64,000 bases of DNA. Source: Larimichthys crocea (lineage: Eukaryota > Chordata > Actinopteri > Sciaenidae). This document shows, one piece after another, positions 34,347 through 47,734 of the stretch; within the stretch, counting starts at the first letter, position 1, and the number at the start of each line of letters is the position of its first letter. The position numbers and the translations under genes are program-made. The stretch spans positions 3,925,073 to 3,989,072 of the forward strand of contig NC_040032.1 of NCBI RefSeq assembly GCF_000972845.2, in the 5' to 3' direction. Below the pieces are notes generated by a model, which searched no databases, was not told the origin of the DNA, and saw only the letters and a program-made list of their open reading frames with translations.

Positions 34347-37199
34347 TGTTTTCTGTCACATTTAGCAGAGATCAGCACTCCCCCCTGCTGGCAGCTCTGC
34401 AGATATGCTGGAATTAAAATGAGTCCTTTGAATCCTCACAAACATAGCAGAAGCAGAGAGAAAGATTTATGGAGAAAAATATAAGAGATAAAGTCATCTT
34501 AACACCCACTAGTTGGTTTATTAAGCAATCCTAACTGTAAAGTCAACCATTTATTGTCGTAATGTCTGTGAATAGTTGTTAAATTTTCTTTCTCATAAGG
34601 TTCCAGTATTTCCCTATTGAACTAGACAGATGATAGACATCCTGCTGACTATGTGCAGTGTTCTGTGGCAGATACAGAGAAAGTAAGGTTTCTTAATTAG
34701 AGCAATTACACAGTTTCATATTACTATTGCAAAGTTTAATGCCATGGTAATAATCATAAAGCAAATGCATTAAGGATCTCAATAGCATACTGTCCTCTAC
34801 TGAAGACTTATGGAGGGAGAGAGACACACAGAGAGAATCTCTTAGTATTCCACTTGAGACACTATGCCTCCATATTGCAATTACCTGTTTGAGTCTTATC
34901 TAGAGCAACCTGGAACTGCACTCCAGTGAAGCCTCACACAGCTCCCTCTGCTCCCCTGCTGCTGTTCCATCTCTGTTTCCCCCCCACCACCACCTCTTTT
35001 TTGTTTTATTCTCACTCCTCCATTCTCACTTTCACCCTCTCTCCCTGCCTGTGCAATGTCATGATTAGTATGCTAAGAACCAGTAAAGCTTCACCTGGAC
35101 ATCAGTCACTCAGACAATCAGTCAGCTGTCTCACTGTCAGTCAGTCCCCTGATCAGCACTCCCCCCCTACCAGCTCACAAGCTCGGTTGATCGCTCAGCC
35201 ACTCACTCAGTCACTTCCTTTCCTTTAATATATATTTTTTTGTTTTTAATCTCACTTTCCTCACTCTGCTGTACACCCTATAAGAACCACATGCATGAGG
35301 TGAGAATATATATAGACATATTGAAGGGCCAAGTTACTTTTTTTTGTTTTCCCTATTGAAAAACTGGCTTTATCTCATTTTAGCCCCGATGCCGTAAATC
35401 TAAAAGTGCTTATTTGAGCAACTGCTGATTGCTTTCTAGGACACAAACAACCTCAAGTGAATTGATGTGGTAATATTTCACCACAATGACAAGTTGAAAG
35501 GTTTTTTTCTGACAGTAATCCTATGGCTGCTTTGTACATCTGGAAAGAAAGCGTATAACACTCCCAGACAGATTTAACAAGAAAGGTTCATACTGTTTGT
35601 TGGCAAATAATTAACATGCACTTGGCTCACTAGGTGCAGGCATTCTTATGTCTGTTCCTATGGACAGATGTTTGACGGTTTGACTCAAACTGTCACCACA
35701 GCAACAATAGTAAAGCTCTGCCTTCAAAGGAAAATATAGTTCTGTCTGATATTTACCAACATTTATGGGCACTGTAAGGTGACCTCAGTAATATTAAACA
35801 TCAGTTATATTTCTATTGCAGGGAGAGTTAGGAATAGAGAAAAACAGAGTGGCAGGTAGAGCAGAAGACTGATCCCCTGTTTCTCCCATGATTATATTCT
35901 GTTCAGGCCCTGTTGCGGGGGAGGAAGATCAAGCTTCGGCCACAGAATATGAATTTTATATCTGCAATGCAGCCAAGAGGTACCTTCATGTAACAGCCAG
36001 GCTGATTTGGCACTGGACAGGAAAGATCTGCCACTGAGTACCAGCTGATTTTTATGAAATAGAGCTCCTTGGTTTAATATTAAATGTCAGAGTTTATATT
36101 TTTGTGATATGTTTCTCCAGTTGGTACTCTTCATTGCATTTGAATTAGAATATTTGTCATTTTTCTCATTCTGCAGTCTAAAGTTATCATGCTTGCATAT
36201 GTGACTGATATTATTGTCACTATTGTCATGCAATGACCAAAGCAAACTTAAAACACTAACTCTGAATGACCTGGCCTCAGACACGTGTTGTGCTGCACAG
36301 TATGCTGTCCAGTTGCAGCTAGTATAGTTATGAAATATTCATGGGGTTGTGCACATTTGGACACGATGGGCTACACTGAATGAATTTAAGTCCATCCTAC
36401 AGCAGCGTGATGGATGAGTAGATAAATGCTGACAGATGTTTTCTATTGCCTATCATCAGAAAGGTTTCACAATGTCATATAATGGTGGGGCCTTTGAAGG
36501 ATTTATTTATTTAAGTGAAAGATTACTTATTAAAATAAATTCCATCCATGCTAAAACAACAGAGGGAAACAGATACTGCATGCAATATATGCCGGTTTCA
36601 ATTCACTCAACCAAAGATCTTTACTTTCCAAAAAGTCTTCATGATGTAAGTGTTCATAATATGCCTTACTCTGGAGGCTATATGTTTCACCTGTGCAACC
36701 ACGTATTACATTTTCCAAATTAAAAAGTAAAATTACAGAGTTTATGAGTGTGGCCTTAGATGTTCATGGTAGGTGCCAACTCATGAAAGAAATAGCACAA
36801 TACAGCAACAACAACCAATCAGACTGTACCCTAAGGCCACAACAAGCCCTTGCCAAGGCCTATATTCTTTGTTCTTTTCTCTCTCTAGACCTGACTACAG
36901 ACTCTTCACCATAGCCACAAGGCATGTAAACATCCCTTTACATTATGGTTGCTTTCTCTTGATTGCAGTGCTGTGGTGTCTGTTGGTGCTTCCATCTCTT
37001 TTCTACAGTTGGTTGTTTTCTGTGGACTAGAGTTTCAAGAAATCATGTGTTTACTTAATAATACAGTGTGTATACAATGTGTGTACTGTGTGTGAGGTTC
37101 ACTCAAATAACAAAATTATATTTTCTCACTTTACCCCACATGGTATCTAGCCACAGCATCAATAATGTTGACACAGGGAAACAGCCTCATAGTTTGATG
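34345..37199. other. No gene recognised
   Basis: AT-rich. A pyrimidine-rich stretch at 34940-35230 explains the serine-rich frame there. No exon is supported. Confidence 0.5.
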
Positions 37200-37204
37200 A
37201 GAAA

Positions 37205-37335
37205 AAGGAGCCCACAGGAGCCACCATGATCATCTTGGGGATTCTTGAGCGCTTCAGAGGTGAAGCGGATAAGCTCCTGGTTGAAGTCCACATCATCGAT
37301 TTGTATTTTGAATGTTTTACCTCTTTAGGCCTCAA
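37205..37335 (-). pseudogene. Coding-like fragment, unidentified
   Basis: On the minus strand, 37332 down to about 37195 reads KTFKIQIDDVDFNQELIRF, then TSEALKNPQDDHGGS, with codon choices (GAC TTC AAC CAG GAG, ATC CGC TTC ACC, GCG CTC AAG) typical of vertebrate coding sequence and unlike its AT-rich surroundings. A TAA closes the frame upstream, next to an AG that could be an acceptor. The opposite strand also has a short ATG frame at 37221 with a GCCACCATG context. I cannot name the family. It may be a lone exon, a retrocopy fragment or chance. Confidence 0.3.
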
Positions 37336-37344
37336 AATATGATT

Positions 37345-38270
37345 AAATTATGATGAAACCGTCTGAGGGGGGAAAATCACACATGGTTGCTATGGTTACT
37401 TTAAACTAAGGGGTCAAAGCAAAAACAAAAAGCGTTGGAGGACATTTTTCCAGAGTGATGTGTTTTATTTGTTTTAACGTTGGGATCAACACAAACACTG
37501 CAATCAATTCCATTATATTTTTAGAGGTTACCTAGCATCGAAACAGCTTGAAGATTAGTGTGTGGAAAATCCATACAGCTCAAGGTCATACAATACTAAC
37601 AGACACAGATGCACAAAGGAAATACACACTCTCAGGGACACTGTGATGCCAGGAAATAAACATATACCATACTGTATGTACGCACAAACCTTCATGCTAA
37701 TAAACTCACACATGCCCGCTTGTAGCAGTACATCGCTATTAAGCTCATCAACATATTTGCCCTTCATGATGCAAAATATCATATTTCACTATTATGCAGA
37801 TCAAATCAAAGTGATAGGCCTTCAGAGCCTCACAATAGAGCACATAATCATCAGGAGGAGAAAAAAAAAGTTCATTATGTTGTGTTTGTATATCATTATC
37901 TCTGAAAATGCTCACCCATGCATGTTCAACATGAGGAGCAACTAGAACATATTTCTCATCGAGTCTAATATCCACACGTTTTCCATAATTGTTCCTCTTG
38001 CTTCCTATCAGACGAGTTACAGAGAATGAAACTAAATATGTGTGAGGTGGAGGGGCTGGTTTAACATGCACCTTCATACCCCTGGAATGCATCCACCTCA
38101 GACGATATCTGTAATCTGCATAATAGTGTAATTATAATCTACCTGATTCTCTCCTCTGTAGTTCCCCTCTTGAGCAACAATCAGAACAGCACCAAATCTA
38201 CCTCTGATTGTTTTGGCAAAGAATTGGCTATTTAATCAGGTGAAGTGAGTGACGACTGCAATGAGAAACA
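37345..38270. other. No gene recognised
   Basis: The 114-127-codon frames at 37562-37945 (+) and 37748-38092 (-) overlap on opposite strands and show no recognisable domain. Confidence 0.5.
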
Positions 38271-38271
38271 A

Positions 38272-38294
38272 CCCCCCCCCACACACACACACAC
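38272..38294. repeat. C9 run followed by (AC)7
   Basis: Nine C then seven AC units. Confidence 0.95.
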
Positions 38295-38428
38295 CCTTCC
38301 TTAAAGCATTAATCACAAGGTAATTGGATTGAAAATTAGGAAGACGTTGTCTTTGTATTCCATTAGCGTGGAGTGGATTTCTCATCACTCTCTGGCAGTG
38401 AGCGCTGCTTTCTTTTTTTACATACCTC

Positions 38429-38433
<5 letters not shown>

Positions 38434-38504
<71 letters not shown>

Positions 38505-38518
38505 TCTCTCTCTCTCTC
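38434..38518. repeat. (CT)n microsatellite, about 85 bp
   Basis: CT units with two single-base interruptions; explains several serine/leucine and arginine/glutamate repeat frames. Confidence 0.97.
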
Positions 38519-38557
38519 ACTGTCCCTGAGGCTTTCAGAAGAATATATAGAAAAGGT

Positions 38558-38645
38558 GGAGAGAGAGAGACAGAGAGAGAGAGAGAAGAGACAGATAAGG
38601 AAAAAGACAGCACAAGCCAGAAAGAGGAGAGAGGGAGAGCGAAGA
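38558..38645. repeat. (GA)n-rich tract
   Basis: GA units with interruptions, 40 bp downstream of the CT tract and complementary to it. Confidence 0.9.
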
Positions 38646-38649
38646 GAGT

Positions 38650-39000
38650 AAAGAGGAAACAGACTATAAATTTGATTCACTTAATTTTGTATAAAGGGGG
38701 CTGGTGTCCTCAAAGGGTAAATTGATACAGTCATTGTGATGAATAGGCTCAATTAATCCACCCAGTGTGGGACAGGGGTGAATACATGTGTTAGGAGACA
38801 CCCCCTTGTTGGCTAATTTCTCAGACATCATCTTACATCTCTTCAAGGGAAGAAAATCCCTTATTGGCACTTCCTTCTTGCTCTGTCTTGTTCCCTCTCC
38901 CTTCTTTTAAATGAAAACAAATACACCATTGATTTTTGAAAACTCATTCTCTCATCCAAAGTTCACAGTTCACACATCGGATCTCTAACAAAAAATGAAA
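38650..39000. other. No gene recognised
   Basis: Featureless. Confidence 0.5.
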
Positions 39001-39049
39001 TGTGTGGAGCTTTCTCGTCTGTTTCACTAGAAGGACCACACCATCCATA

Positions 39050-39199
39050 AGATATGTTTAAATGATTTATTGACAAAACCAAAGCATTGAGAGTGAGGCG
39101 TGAACTCTTGTACTTCTTCGGTCTGCTGCTGCGTTGTGGGAACGCTTCGATGGGGAATCTGCCGTTGCACCCGGGCACAATGGACACCCTCAGGACCCT
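39050..39199 (-). other. Possible 3' terminal exon with poly(A) signal
   Basis: On the minus strand a long pyrimidine tract (39240-39203) ending CTCTCCACAG is a textbook splice acceptor. It is followed by a GC-richer 120-bp block and then AATAAA (near 39070-39065). Two frames stay open after the acceptor (beginning GPEGVHCARV or VLRVSIVPGC), neither recognisable, and neither stops before the AATAAA. This could therefore be a 3' untranslated or lncRNA exon. An unidentified peptide end is possible. Confidence 0.35.
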
Positions 39200-39259
39200 G
39201 TGGAGAGTAGGAAGAAGAGGAAGAAAGAAGAGAAAGAAATCGGGTGGGCGGGGTGCAGA

Positions 39260-41620
39260 ATATGAGTGGGAAAGAGGATGAGAGGGTTGGGAGGGTATTT
39301 ATAGGAATGTCGGAAGTGGCGCAGTTGAGGTGTTGTCCTGCTGTGAAAAGCTTCAATAAAATAATGACTACCGCTGTTGCTAACATCAACAAGTTTCTTT
39401 GGCAGGCAAGATGCAAATGATATATACAGTACACACAAAAATAATAATTAGTATGAAATAGACTTAATCTTAACTCAATTGCTAGCTTGGTCTTTATCAG
39501 CAGTTGGAATTTATTCAGTTGTCATGGAGTAGCTCTTAAATTTTTATATGGAGCACTTTTCGGACTTGAGTGGAGTGGAGTGAAGCCCCGTCAGTTAATC
39601 CTTAAGCCTGGAAATACTTGTTTCCATCTGTGTTTTTCCTGCTAAACAAAATGTCTTCCATGAAAAACCTTTATTATAGTGCATAGCTATGATCAACACA
39701 AATAAACGCAGAAATTATCGTGACTCAATTAGGCTTCTTCTAAGGACTTTGTTGTCGTGTAGAGACTGAACTTGACTGACATCTCCCAAATTCTTCTGTT
39801 AGCTCTATTGCACCTGTTAGGGTAGAGCAAATTACACCTTCATCATCTCAATCAGTACATGGAGCCTGGTGACCATCTTCAATAGACGTCTAATCAGACA
39901 GAATGAGTGAAAAACACCTGTGCATGTGTGTGTGTTTGTGTGTGCTAGGGGATCTAATCAGGCGGTGACAACATCTGTGTGGTTGTACCGTAAGTGCAGG
40001 GCATTTCATCTCATCAAAACATTGTAGTTCTCAGCAGAGTTCCAAATGCGTTTTCACATGTTAATGTCCCCCCTTTCACTCACAATTGCGAATGTTCATG
40101 GGGACATTTCAGACCACTCATGCAGCTCTTCCATCTCTCCCCAGTTGAACCAGCAAGTTCCAAACAATCATCCCATTATCAAAATAAATTGTTACCGTAA
40201 ATGTGCTCGCAGCAGCGGAGTTGGGGAGCTGTCAGAGGTGATAGTGTGACTCGGAAATAGCATATTTAGGTGGACTGTGGGATTTGTCATCAGACTTCAA
40301 CAATAACTGAGATGTATGACAATGAACATTGTGTACATAGAGGTTCATAAATCTGCTACAGATTGCATATTTCTGCTTTTGTGCATAGACAGGCTTTTCA
40401 GCCATGAATCTGTCGTGTTTTATGCATCTGGTCTCAGGAGACTTGCCAAGGCTTTCAGTTCTGGGAGCACTTAGTAAATTGCACAAGAGTAATTTACACT
40501 GGACTAGTATGATATTCGGCACATCTCCCCATTCTGAAGAACCTCTTTATATCTCTTCTCATATTCCTCATTTTGCTTAAGCTTCAGTGTATTACTTTTT
40601 CATCACTTAAAATTGGATATCCCAGAATAATAGTGTCCCTGTCTATTATTAATTCACTGAATCCATCATGGCAAGAAGAATCAGGGTTTGGGAACCCCAT
40701 GAAAGATTTCAAAAGCTTGGGAAACTTAGAGTTTCTCTGCACGCACACCCTATGCCGACCTGTTTTAATGTGTCTGATAAGGATTTGAATAGAAGCATTA
40801 TACACAACCCCCACCTGAAGATCTCTTTTCAGTGAGTGTTAATGAGAGTCATCTACCTCACAAGTGAGACAGTTCTCAATAGAAAGACAGGGCACATGTG
40901 CCGTCAGCCAACTATTCTATTTTACTTGAATATTTTCTGAGGATTAAGTCTTAACAACATGGGTTGGTGGGAAAAGTTAATCTATCAAATTGACTTAACT
41001 CCGTTATACCGTATTTGCTTTAAAGGTTCTTACTATGGTCTCCTGTTAAAACCTTTATCATCAAAAGTTGTTGAAGTTCATTCTTGACTATCAAAAACAC
41101 AATACAAAAAACAATATAACGATAAAGTCTGGAGCTTCACATGATCTTTTTAAGCAGATGGAGGTTGTGTTTTATTTGTTGTTCCCAAGTGGCAACCTCC
41201 ATTGCTGTGAAATGAAGCCAATAGGGAGGTTGCAAAAACTGCAGTTCCTTGAATGGCCACTTGTGGCTAGCTACAGAACAAGTCAATCGCTATAAGCTTC
41301 CATTAAATGCAAATGCAAATAACAGCAAAAATAAACATGTTAACAGTCTAGTACAAAATATGGGTTTGGTCTCTATAGCTAATTTTCTCATTCATGACAA
41401 CTGTACTGAGTGTAAATGTTCTCTTTCACTCGCTCTTTAAATTAATAATCAGACATAAAGTTATGTAGAACAGCGTGGCCACTTTGATTGACAGGTGGGT
41501 GCAGTTAGAGGTACACCCAGGCTTTATTAAGCTCACCTCAGGCATGTCATCATGTGACAAGATCAAAAGCTTTTAAACATTGTACTTTTGTAAATGCAGT
41601 TCTTATGTAAATCAAAATTG
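39260..41620. other. No gene recognised
   Basis: AT-rich with a TG-rich patch near 39924-39944. Confidence 0.5.
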
Positions 41621-41626
41621 TTACTT

Positions 41627-41655
41627 GTTTTGTTTGTTTGTTTGTTTGTTTGTTT
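41627..41655. repeat. (TTTG)n microsatellite
   Basis: Seven TTTG units. Confidence 0.95.
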
Positions 41656-41659
41656 CTCA

Positions 41660-42285
41660 AATTTTGATTAAACTAGCTCAGCATATAGTGTTTTTTTTTT
41701 TTTATGCCGATGCCACCGTTGATACATTAAAAAATATCTAAATGAATACTCTCTAGTGGACAAACTATGTAAAGCAGCCATAAATCACATCTTTTTGTGC
41801 ATTTCTGCACTGAGATTTCAGACATAAATGATTATACACATATACAGCGATACCATTATATCATCTTCTCACGGAGTATTGGCATTACTCGAGTTTAATA
41901 ATTGGTGTTGTCAGAAACACTTAAATAAAGTACTTCAGTCTATCTTGAGGACACGTCAGAGTGACACCCATCGAATCAGAAGGCATATTGTAAATTATGA
42001 AATCAACTAAAAGGTACAGCAGCAAGAACAGCCATCACTACAAATGTACTCCTGTCTACAGTATGTACACTTAAGGGATACAATGGGACAGCTGTCATAT
42101 GTTGCATTTTTTATACATCTGTCACAAAGACAGGGCAACATAGTGTACGGGACATCATGTGAATTAATACAGGGGTTAACACAATGTCCTTACATGTAAA
42201 AGGTGCATTATTTAACAGTGCAACGAATAGATTCATTTTTTCAGAAGGAAACAGTCAATTAAGTTCACTACACTCAAACTATGGT

Positions 42286-42286
<1 letters not shown>
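41660..42286. other. No gene recognised
   Basis: AT-rich; a T run lies near 41691-41703. Confidence 0.5.

Positions 42287-42335
<49 letters not shown>
42287..42335. repeat. (CG)n-(CA)n compound microsatellite
   Basis: Four CG units run directly into about 20 CA units. The alternating purine/pyrimidine tract has Z-DNA potential. Confidence 0.95.
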
Positions 42336-42336
<1 letters not shown>

Positions 42337-43297
42337 GCCTGCCTACATAAGTCTTTTATAACCTGTAAAGATTTTCAACTTAAGAATGCTTCAATGTCGG
42401 GTTTGACCTTTTAACAAGTTTGTGGCAACTCCCACAGCTTGACCTTTTGTTTCCTTCAGCCGATGTTGCCTCCCCCATTACAGAGAAGGGCCTCATTAGC
42501 AGCTAATTTATGGTTGTCAGACTCCCACCTGTCTGACACATACACACCGAGTGTATGTGTGTACTTGTACCTGAAAATGTGGTATCTACGCTTACTAAAA
42601 ATGTAGTCCTGCAAAGATGATCAGACAAAAACAAGCACAGTTTTGACAGTATTCACACTAACAGTGAGCACATATGTGTGAACACTAACACACATGTTGC
42701 ATCTACTCTATGTCAAAGCAATACAGTTCCTATATGGCAGCCATGAGTAGAAGTTTGCAGAGAGTTTACAAAAAAGCGTGATTTTAAGAATACAGAGAGA
42801 TTTTGAGGAAAATGTAATTAATGTTAGAAATTAAAGTGCAATTTTAAGTTTATTCATACAGAAATAATATTGATATTATGTATATGTTGTATAATATATT
42901 ATTGATATTATGTGAATGAAGTGCATATGTTGACATAATCTATTTTAACCATGCAATAGACTTTATTAATGTCGCCTAAGTTAGAATACAGTTGTGCTTA
43001 TTGAGAATCAATGACAGCAGTGCTTTCTAGCACTTTCTAAAGCATTGCAAAGTATCATACAGGTGATCTATGGCATATATGAGTATGAAAAAACAGTGGT
43101 ATAATAATTTTACACGACTTTCTGTCATTAGACTGTCATCATTCATATATGCTGTTCACTTATATATAAGTATAATATTAAGTTTTCACATTTAGAACAG
43201 CCACAAGTCTCTACTGTAGAAGTGAGGTATTATATTTGATAAAGACAAGTGCTGTATATCCAGATCAAGTCCACAAGCAAGAGAGTCTTCACTTGTG

Positions 43298-43300
<3 letters not shown>
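42336..43300. other. No gene; one possible conserved non-coding block
   Basis: 42425-42545 is less AT-rich and holds two homeodomain-type TAAT-like cores (CATTAGCAGCTAATTTATGG), so it may be regulatory. The rest is AT-rich. Confidence 0.35.

Positions 43301-43374
<74 letters not shown>
43301..43374. repeat. (GT)37 microsatellite, pure
   Basis: 74 bp of uninterrupted GT, the purest long dinucleotide run in the window. Confidence 0.98.
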
Positions 43375-43377
<3 letters not shown>

Positions 43378-46300
43378 TGATTGGCTGCATTTGTCTATGC
43401 ACAATTCTCTGCTCATGTGTTTGTAGTTTGTCGTGTTTTTGTCGTGCATACATTAAGTGTTCTTCAAGCACTTCTTAGTTTAGGCTCTTCATCAGAGTAG
43501 TTCTTTGTTGGAGGTTGTCTTCATTTTTTTCTCTTTTATTTTGTCTTTTGTTTTTTTTTGGTACGGCCCAGCCAGACATCAAATTGAATACCTTGTTAAC
43601 ATTCATTGTGGAGTGGGAAAACAATACAACACCGGCTTAATATTTCTTCTCTAAATGGCCCGAGGTTGTACCAATTTCCACAGGAAAAAGTCAGAGGTGC
43701 AGTTGCATGCTTTATGTGTTTACCTATTTGGAAATCAACAAACAAAGCCCTTAGAAATGTGGGATGTACAAAGACTGCAACATGGACATCCGAACCACTA
43801 ACCAGTTTCAACGAGTCTGAGGTTATTAGAATCTCTACTAATTGCTTTGTATAACTCATTTGAGGAAAGTAATTTGCTGACTGGAGAGATTGTGTTATAG
43901 TCTATACTCGAGTCTATATTCTTTTCTACTCTCTATTTTTGTCAATAAAGGTGGTAACATTTAGTTAATGATAATAGAAGGTAATAGGACAAAATGAGCT
44001 TTTGGCAAATAGACAACCTCATAATATATCAAAGATACCTCCCACTGATAATTTAAAAACTTTATGACGTCTGCACATAAATCAATGAAGGCCACAAACC
44101 CAATCACTTTTACTTTTTTCTCGAGAAACATACATCTGCTCAGATGTCTGGGTGTTTTAATAAAGAGGGGAAAAGAACAAACAGCAGAGCATATGATTGT
44201 TATGGTTATTAGATTTTAAGTCAAACTGCTGATAAATGTTTAATTTTCCAAGATTTAGAGGGCTGTACTATATGGCAGAAATGAATACGCATTACTATGC
44301 TACCATTAGTGCATAATCACCTGAAAATAAGAATGTGATTATTACCTTAGAATGAGCCATTTATAACAGATGACACAGGTTTGTCTTCCAGGCTGTCTGC
44401 CTTGCTGCACCGCCATGTTTCGTCAGCAGCCTCTGGCTCTAGATAGGGCATTTCATGCACATTTCACCATTTTTTTTCACTCTTAAATGGGAGGTTGAGT
44501 TAAGGGGGTTGCAATCAGCAATTACAATGCTAGATGCCCCTAAGTGCTACGTACTGATCCTCTCTTTTACTGCTAGCACTGTAGTTGCTGTCTTATGACA
44601 AAAGAAATTTGGCAAGTCACAGTGTGAAATATTACACATATTACACAATTAAGTCGTTGACACACAAAACTGACACACAAATAAACATTGTGCAAAACGA
44701 TTTACTTTGAAAAGGAAAAGCACTTCTTTGCCTTCAGGACATCATCGACTCATCAAAATGTGCTTATATGTGGACAGACTAGTAATTTTATGCTCCATAC
44801 TGTATTCCTCCACCAGCAGATGATTTCCGTTCAATACTCTGTTGCTATAGCAACCCCTACTGGCACAGATTCATCGCAGTTGCCGTTAAACTGAATGTTA
44901 CATTCAGGCCGCAAATACTGACAGAAATCTTTTAACTACTCCCCAAATGTCCTGGGAGGAGCATTTTGTATAGGCGCTCTTTACAGATCTTTTCACAGCT
45001 GCTTTGTGATCATCGATTGTTTATTTACTTTTTCTACTTTTCTCTGCTATAATTAACCATTAGGCTAGCTGTCTGTGTAATAGATTAATTAGGCCAGCTG
45101 TGTTACTTCCTACAGGGACTTACAGTAGCCTAATGTTGATTGTATTTGACAGCTTCTCTATACTTTACTGTATTCATTATTACTGAATTTGCTGTTGCTG
45201 TTGTATAGCTTTGCACTTGCACATATAGTATGTGCAAAAGACACACACCACAACAGATAGAGGTTCAGTTCAAGGTAGCAGCAACTCTGGGCAGTCTGCT
45301 GTCCCTGTCACACCTAGCACTTTGTATTTTTTTCTTTTTCCTTTTCAGTCTCAGCTACAACTGTGGCACCATATGCTAAAGGCCATGGTCCAGTGAAACC
45401 AACAGAGTAATGTCATTGGCAATAAGGTAGAGATGCAATTTTCGGATCACTTAATGGTCTGCAACCAAGTGTAAAGCAGATGGGATGAGAGTTAGCAAAA
45501 AAGACAAAGTCTGATGCCAAGGTACTCTGTTGGAGAATGGTGGATTGCCTTCTTTGCTTTGGATGCCGGCTGCTGCTCCAGGTGAAGAAGCTCTGCTACC
45601 TTGGAGGAGTTTTTTTTTTACGAGGGAAGTAGTGCTGGCACAAGTTGTAGTGATTCTTTCTCGACTTTAATTTGCACCTAGTCTACACTGGTTCGACTCC
45701 CTCCAGGATATTGCCATATGTTTGCACTTGAAAGTCTGATGCTGACAAAAGCTTTCACCTTCTGTGGCCTACTTGGGTTTTGTTTCCAAATTAGCCAGCA
45801 GTCCTATAAATGTACGCATTACAACCTTTAAATGTTGTTGCAAACTGACTTGAGTACTGTGTACCCTGCCCTTTACACTTCACTTAAATACATAACTACA
45901 ACCTTGACACCAACCTGGGGATTTTGATACTCAGGAGATTAGTTCACATCCCAGAGTCATGTACTGTTAGCCTGTTGCTGCTGCCTACAGACTTTGCCAA
46001 GACTGAACTAAACAATTTTTAGTGCCTTGGCTACCTTGCTTAGCCTAATACTACTGTGATCCCAACAGAAGTTCATGAATGTATTGAAATTATTAATACG
46101 TGTAACTAAAATCATGTCACAAAACATGTAATATGATCGCAAACCCTGATTAAACCTCTCTGACTGCTTATCCATTATGCTGTGCAATGCAATGATAAGC
46201 ACTACATATCAGTCTATCAAAGTTTTTGTGTTTGGCAGTTTGATTATCAGTTATTAGCACAGTGTGAAAGCTTCTCCGACGCATATTTCCTTTTTGTGTT

Positions 46301-47734
46301 AATCTCAAGAAGCTAACTTTAGCACAGTTGGGAGAGACAAACTGCATTACATTGTTCATGGAAATATTAACAGTCTGTAGATAAGAGTGTGAAACCAGTC
46401 ATTGTACTTGCATCACACCAAACTCTAAATCCAGGATTTGGAGAATCAACAAAGCTGTCTCTTTGCTGTAAGCATGAGTGACATTGTGTTTGTCCTGTGT
46501 GCATCTTTTCATCTGCATCATTTTGTTGCATTAACAATGGTGGTGTTTTATTCATGTTCTCTCACCAGTTACACAAGGCCCCCTTGGGAACTGATGACCT
46601 AGAAACTGAGATTCCTGTCAATTGGCTTCAAAGCAATTTTCAGATGGGTTTTAAAGGACTTGGTCTATTCTCTGCTGTAATACCAGTCTAGGTGCAAGTG
46701 TAACACAATGTCACTTGTACTATCTCTTCTACGTGTACTGTTCAGAGAGCGACATTGTATAATAATAGCTGGTTTCCACAAAGATAATGGTTAAGGCTTA
46801 AATGGGGTAAATTTTGAGAAAGTTGAGGGTTTAGAAATGTAAGTTAAAGATAAACAAGGGCACAAAATTGGAGATATAATGTTGTTGAACAAAATATGAA
46901 AAACCAACACTTGCTAAATAAAATAATGGGTTTAGTCACTTATTACAGTTCTGTGTCACTTCAGAGATCCTTTCTGTGTGTATTGGCCAAAAGTATTACA
47001 TTTCATCTCTAATAGGATAAACCTTGCACAGCAATATTCAGTCTTGTAACTATTTCCTCCTAGCCCTCTGCCAAATATACCTTGTTTTCCTCTATTAAAA
47101 TTGTATACGGCACATGTGGTTTTAAATGAAACAGCTCTTGCGTTGGTTGCCTTCCCTGTTTGAATCCAAAGGGAGGACCCTCAAGGGAATGATGGGTGCT
47201 GGTAAATCCCAGAGAGGACACAGCTGCAAATGCTCATGGGAATTAAAGATGGCAGGTTTTTTTGTTTCATTGCAGGGAAGACAGACATTCAATAGACTTA
47301 GTAACTCTGTATTACTGTATGGTGAATACAACACCCTGGGATCCTTTGTCTTATGTAACATTGGAAGAATGAAAAACAATGAATACATTTGAAGTACAGC
47401 CAGCTCTAGGGAGAAGCTTCTCTTGCATCAAAAGAAAGCCAGGGATTTGAAAAGTAGAAAAGGCAGTGAAGTTGACAACACTCCACATTATGATTCCTTA
47501 CAACATCAAAGAGGGCAACTAAACTTTATTTATAGAGCATAACAATAATTATAATAAGGATAATAGTCACAACAACAGACAGTAAAAGGAGAAAATTCAA
47601 TACCCTTAAATGTGTCGCATGAAATCATCATGTCAAAATTGAACATTTAGTTTTTGTATCAAAATTAGTGACCAACTCCCAATTTGGGTTTGAGTGGCGG
47701 ACACCTTTTCCACAATTAAGAGTATGCTAAGACT
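43375..47734. other. No gene recognised
   Basis: Opposite-strand frames of 82-88 codons at 43596-43859 and 47122-47392 show no family similarity. The repeat-like opening TAAACTTTATTTATAGAGC at 47520 resembles a common fish repeat, but too little is left to call. Confidence 0.45.

Noticed and set aside
37562..38092. Overlapping frames of 114-127 codons on both strands
   Set aside because: No domain, low-complexity patches and opposite-strand overlap point to chance openness.
38236..38725. Overlapping serine/leucine- or arginine/glutamate-rich open frames
   Set aside because: They are read-through of the CT/GA microsatellites on both strands.
43192..43478. His/Thr- and Val/Cys-repeat frames
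   Set aside because: Translation of the GT/CA tract; no protein signal outside it.
43596..43859. Opposite-strand frames of 82-87 codons
   Set aside because: No family similarity and no splice framing.
47122..47392. Two 88-codon frames on opposite strands
   Set aside because: No recognisable domain; the acceptor-like site inside has no matching donor or conserved peptide.
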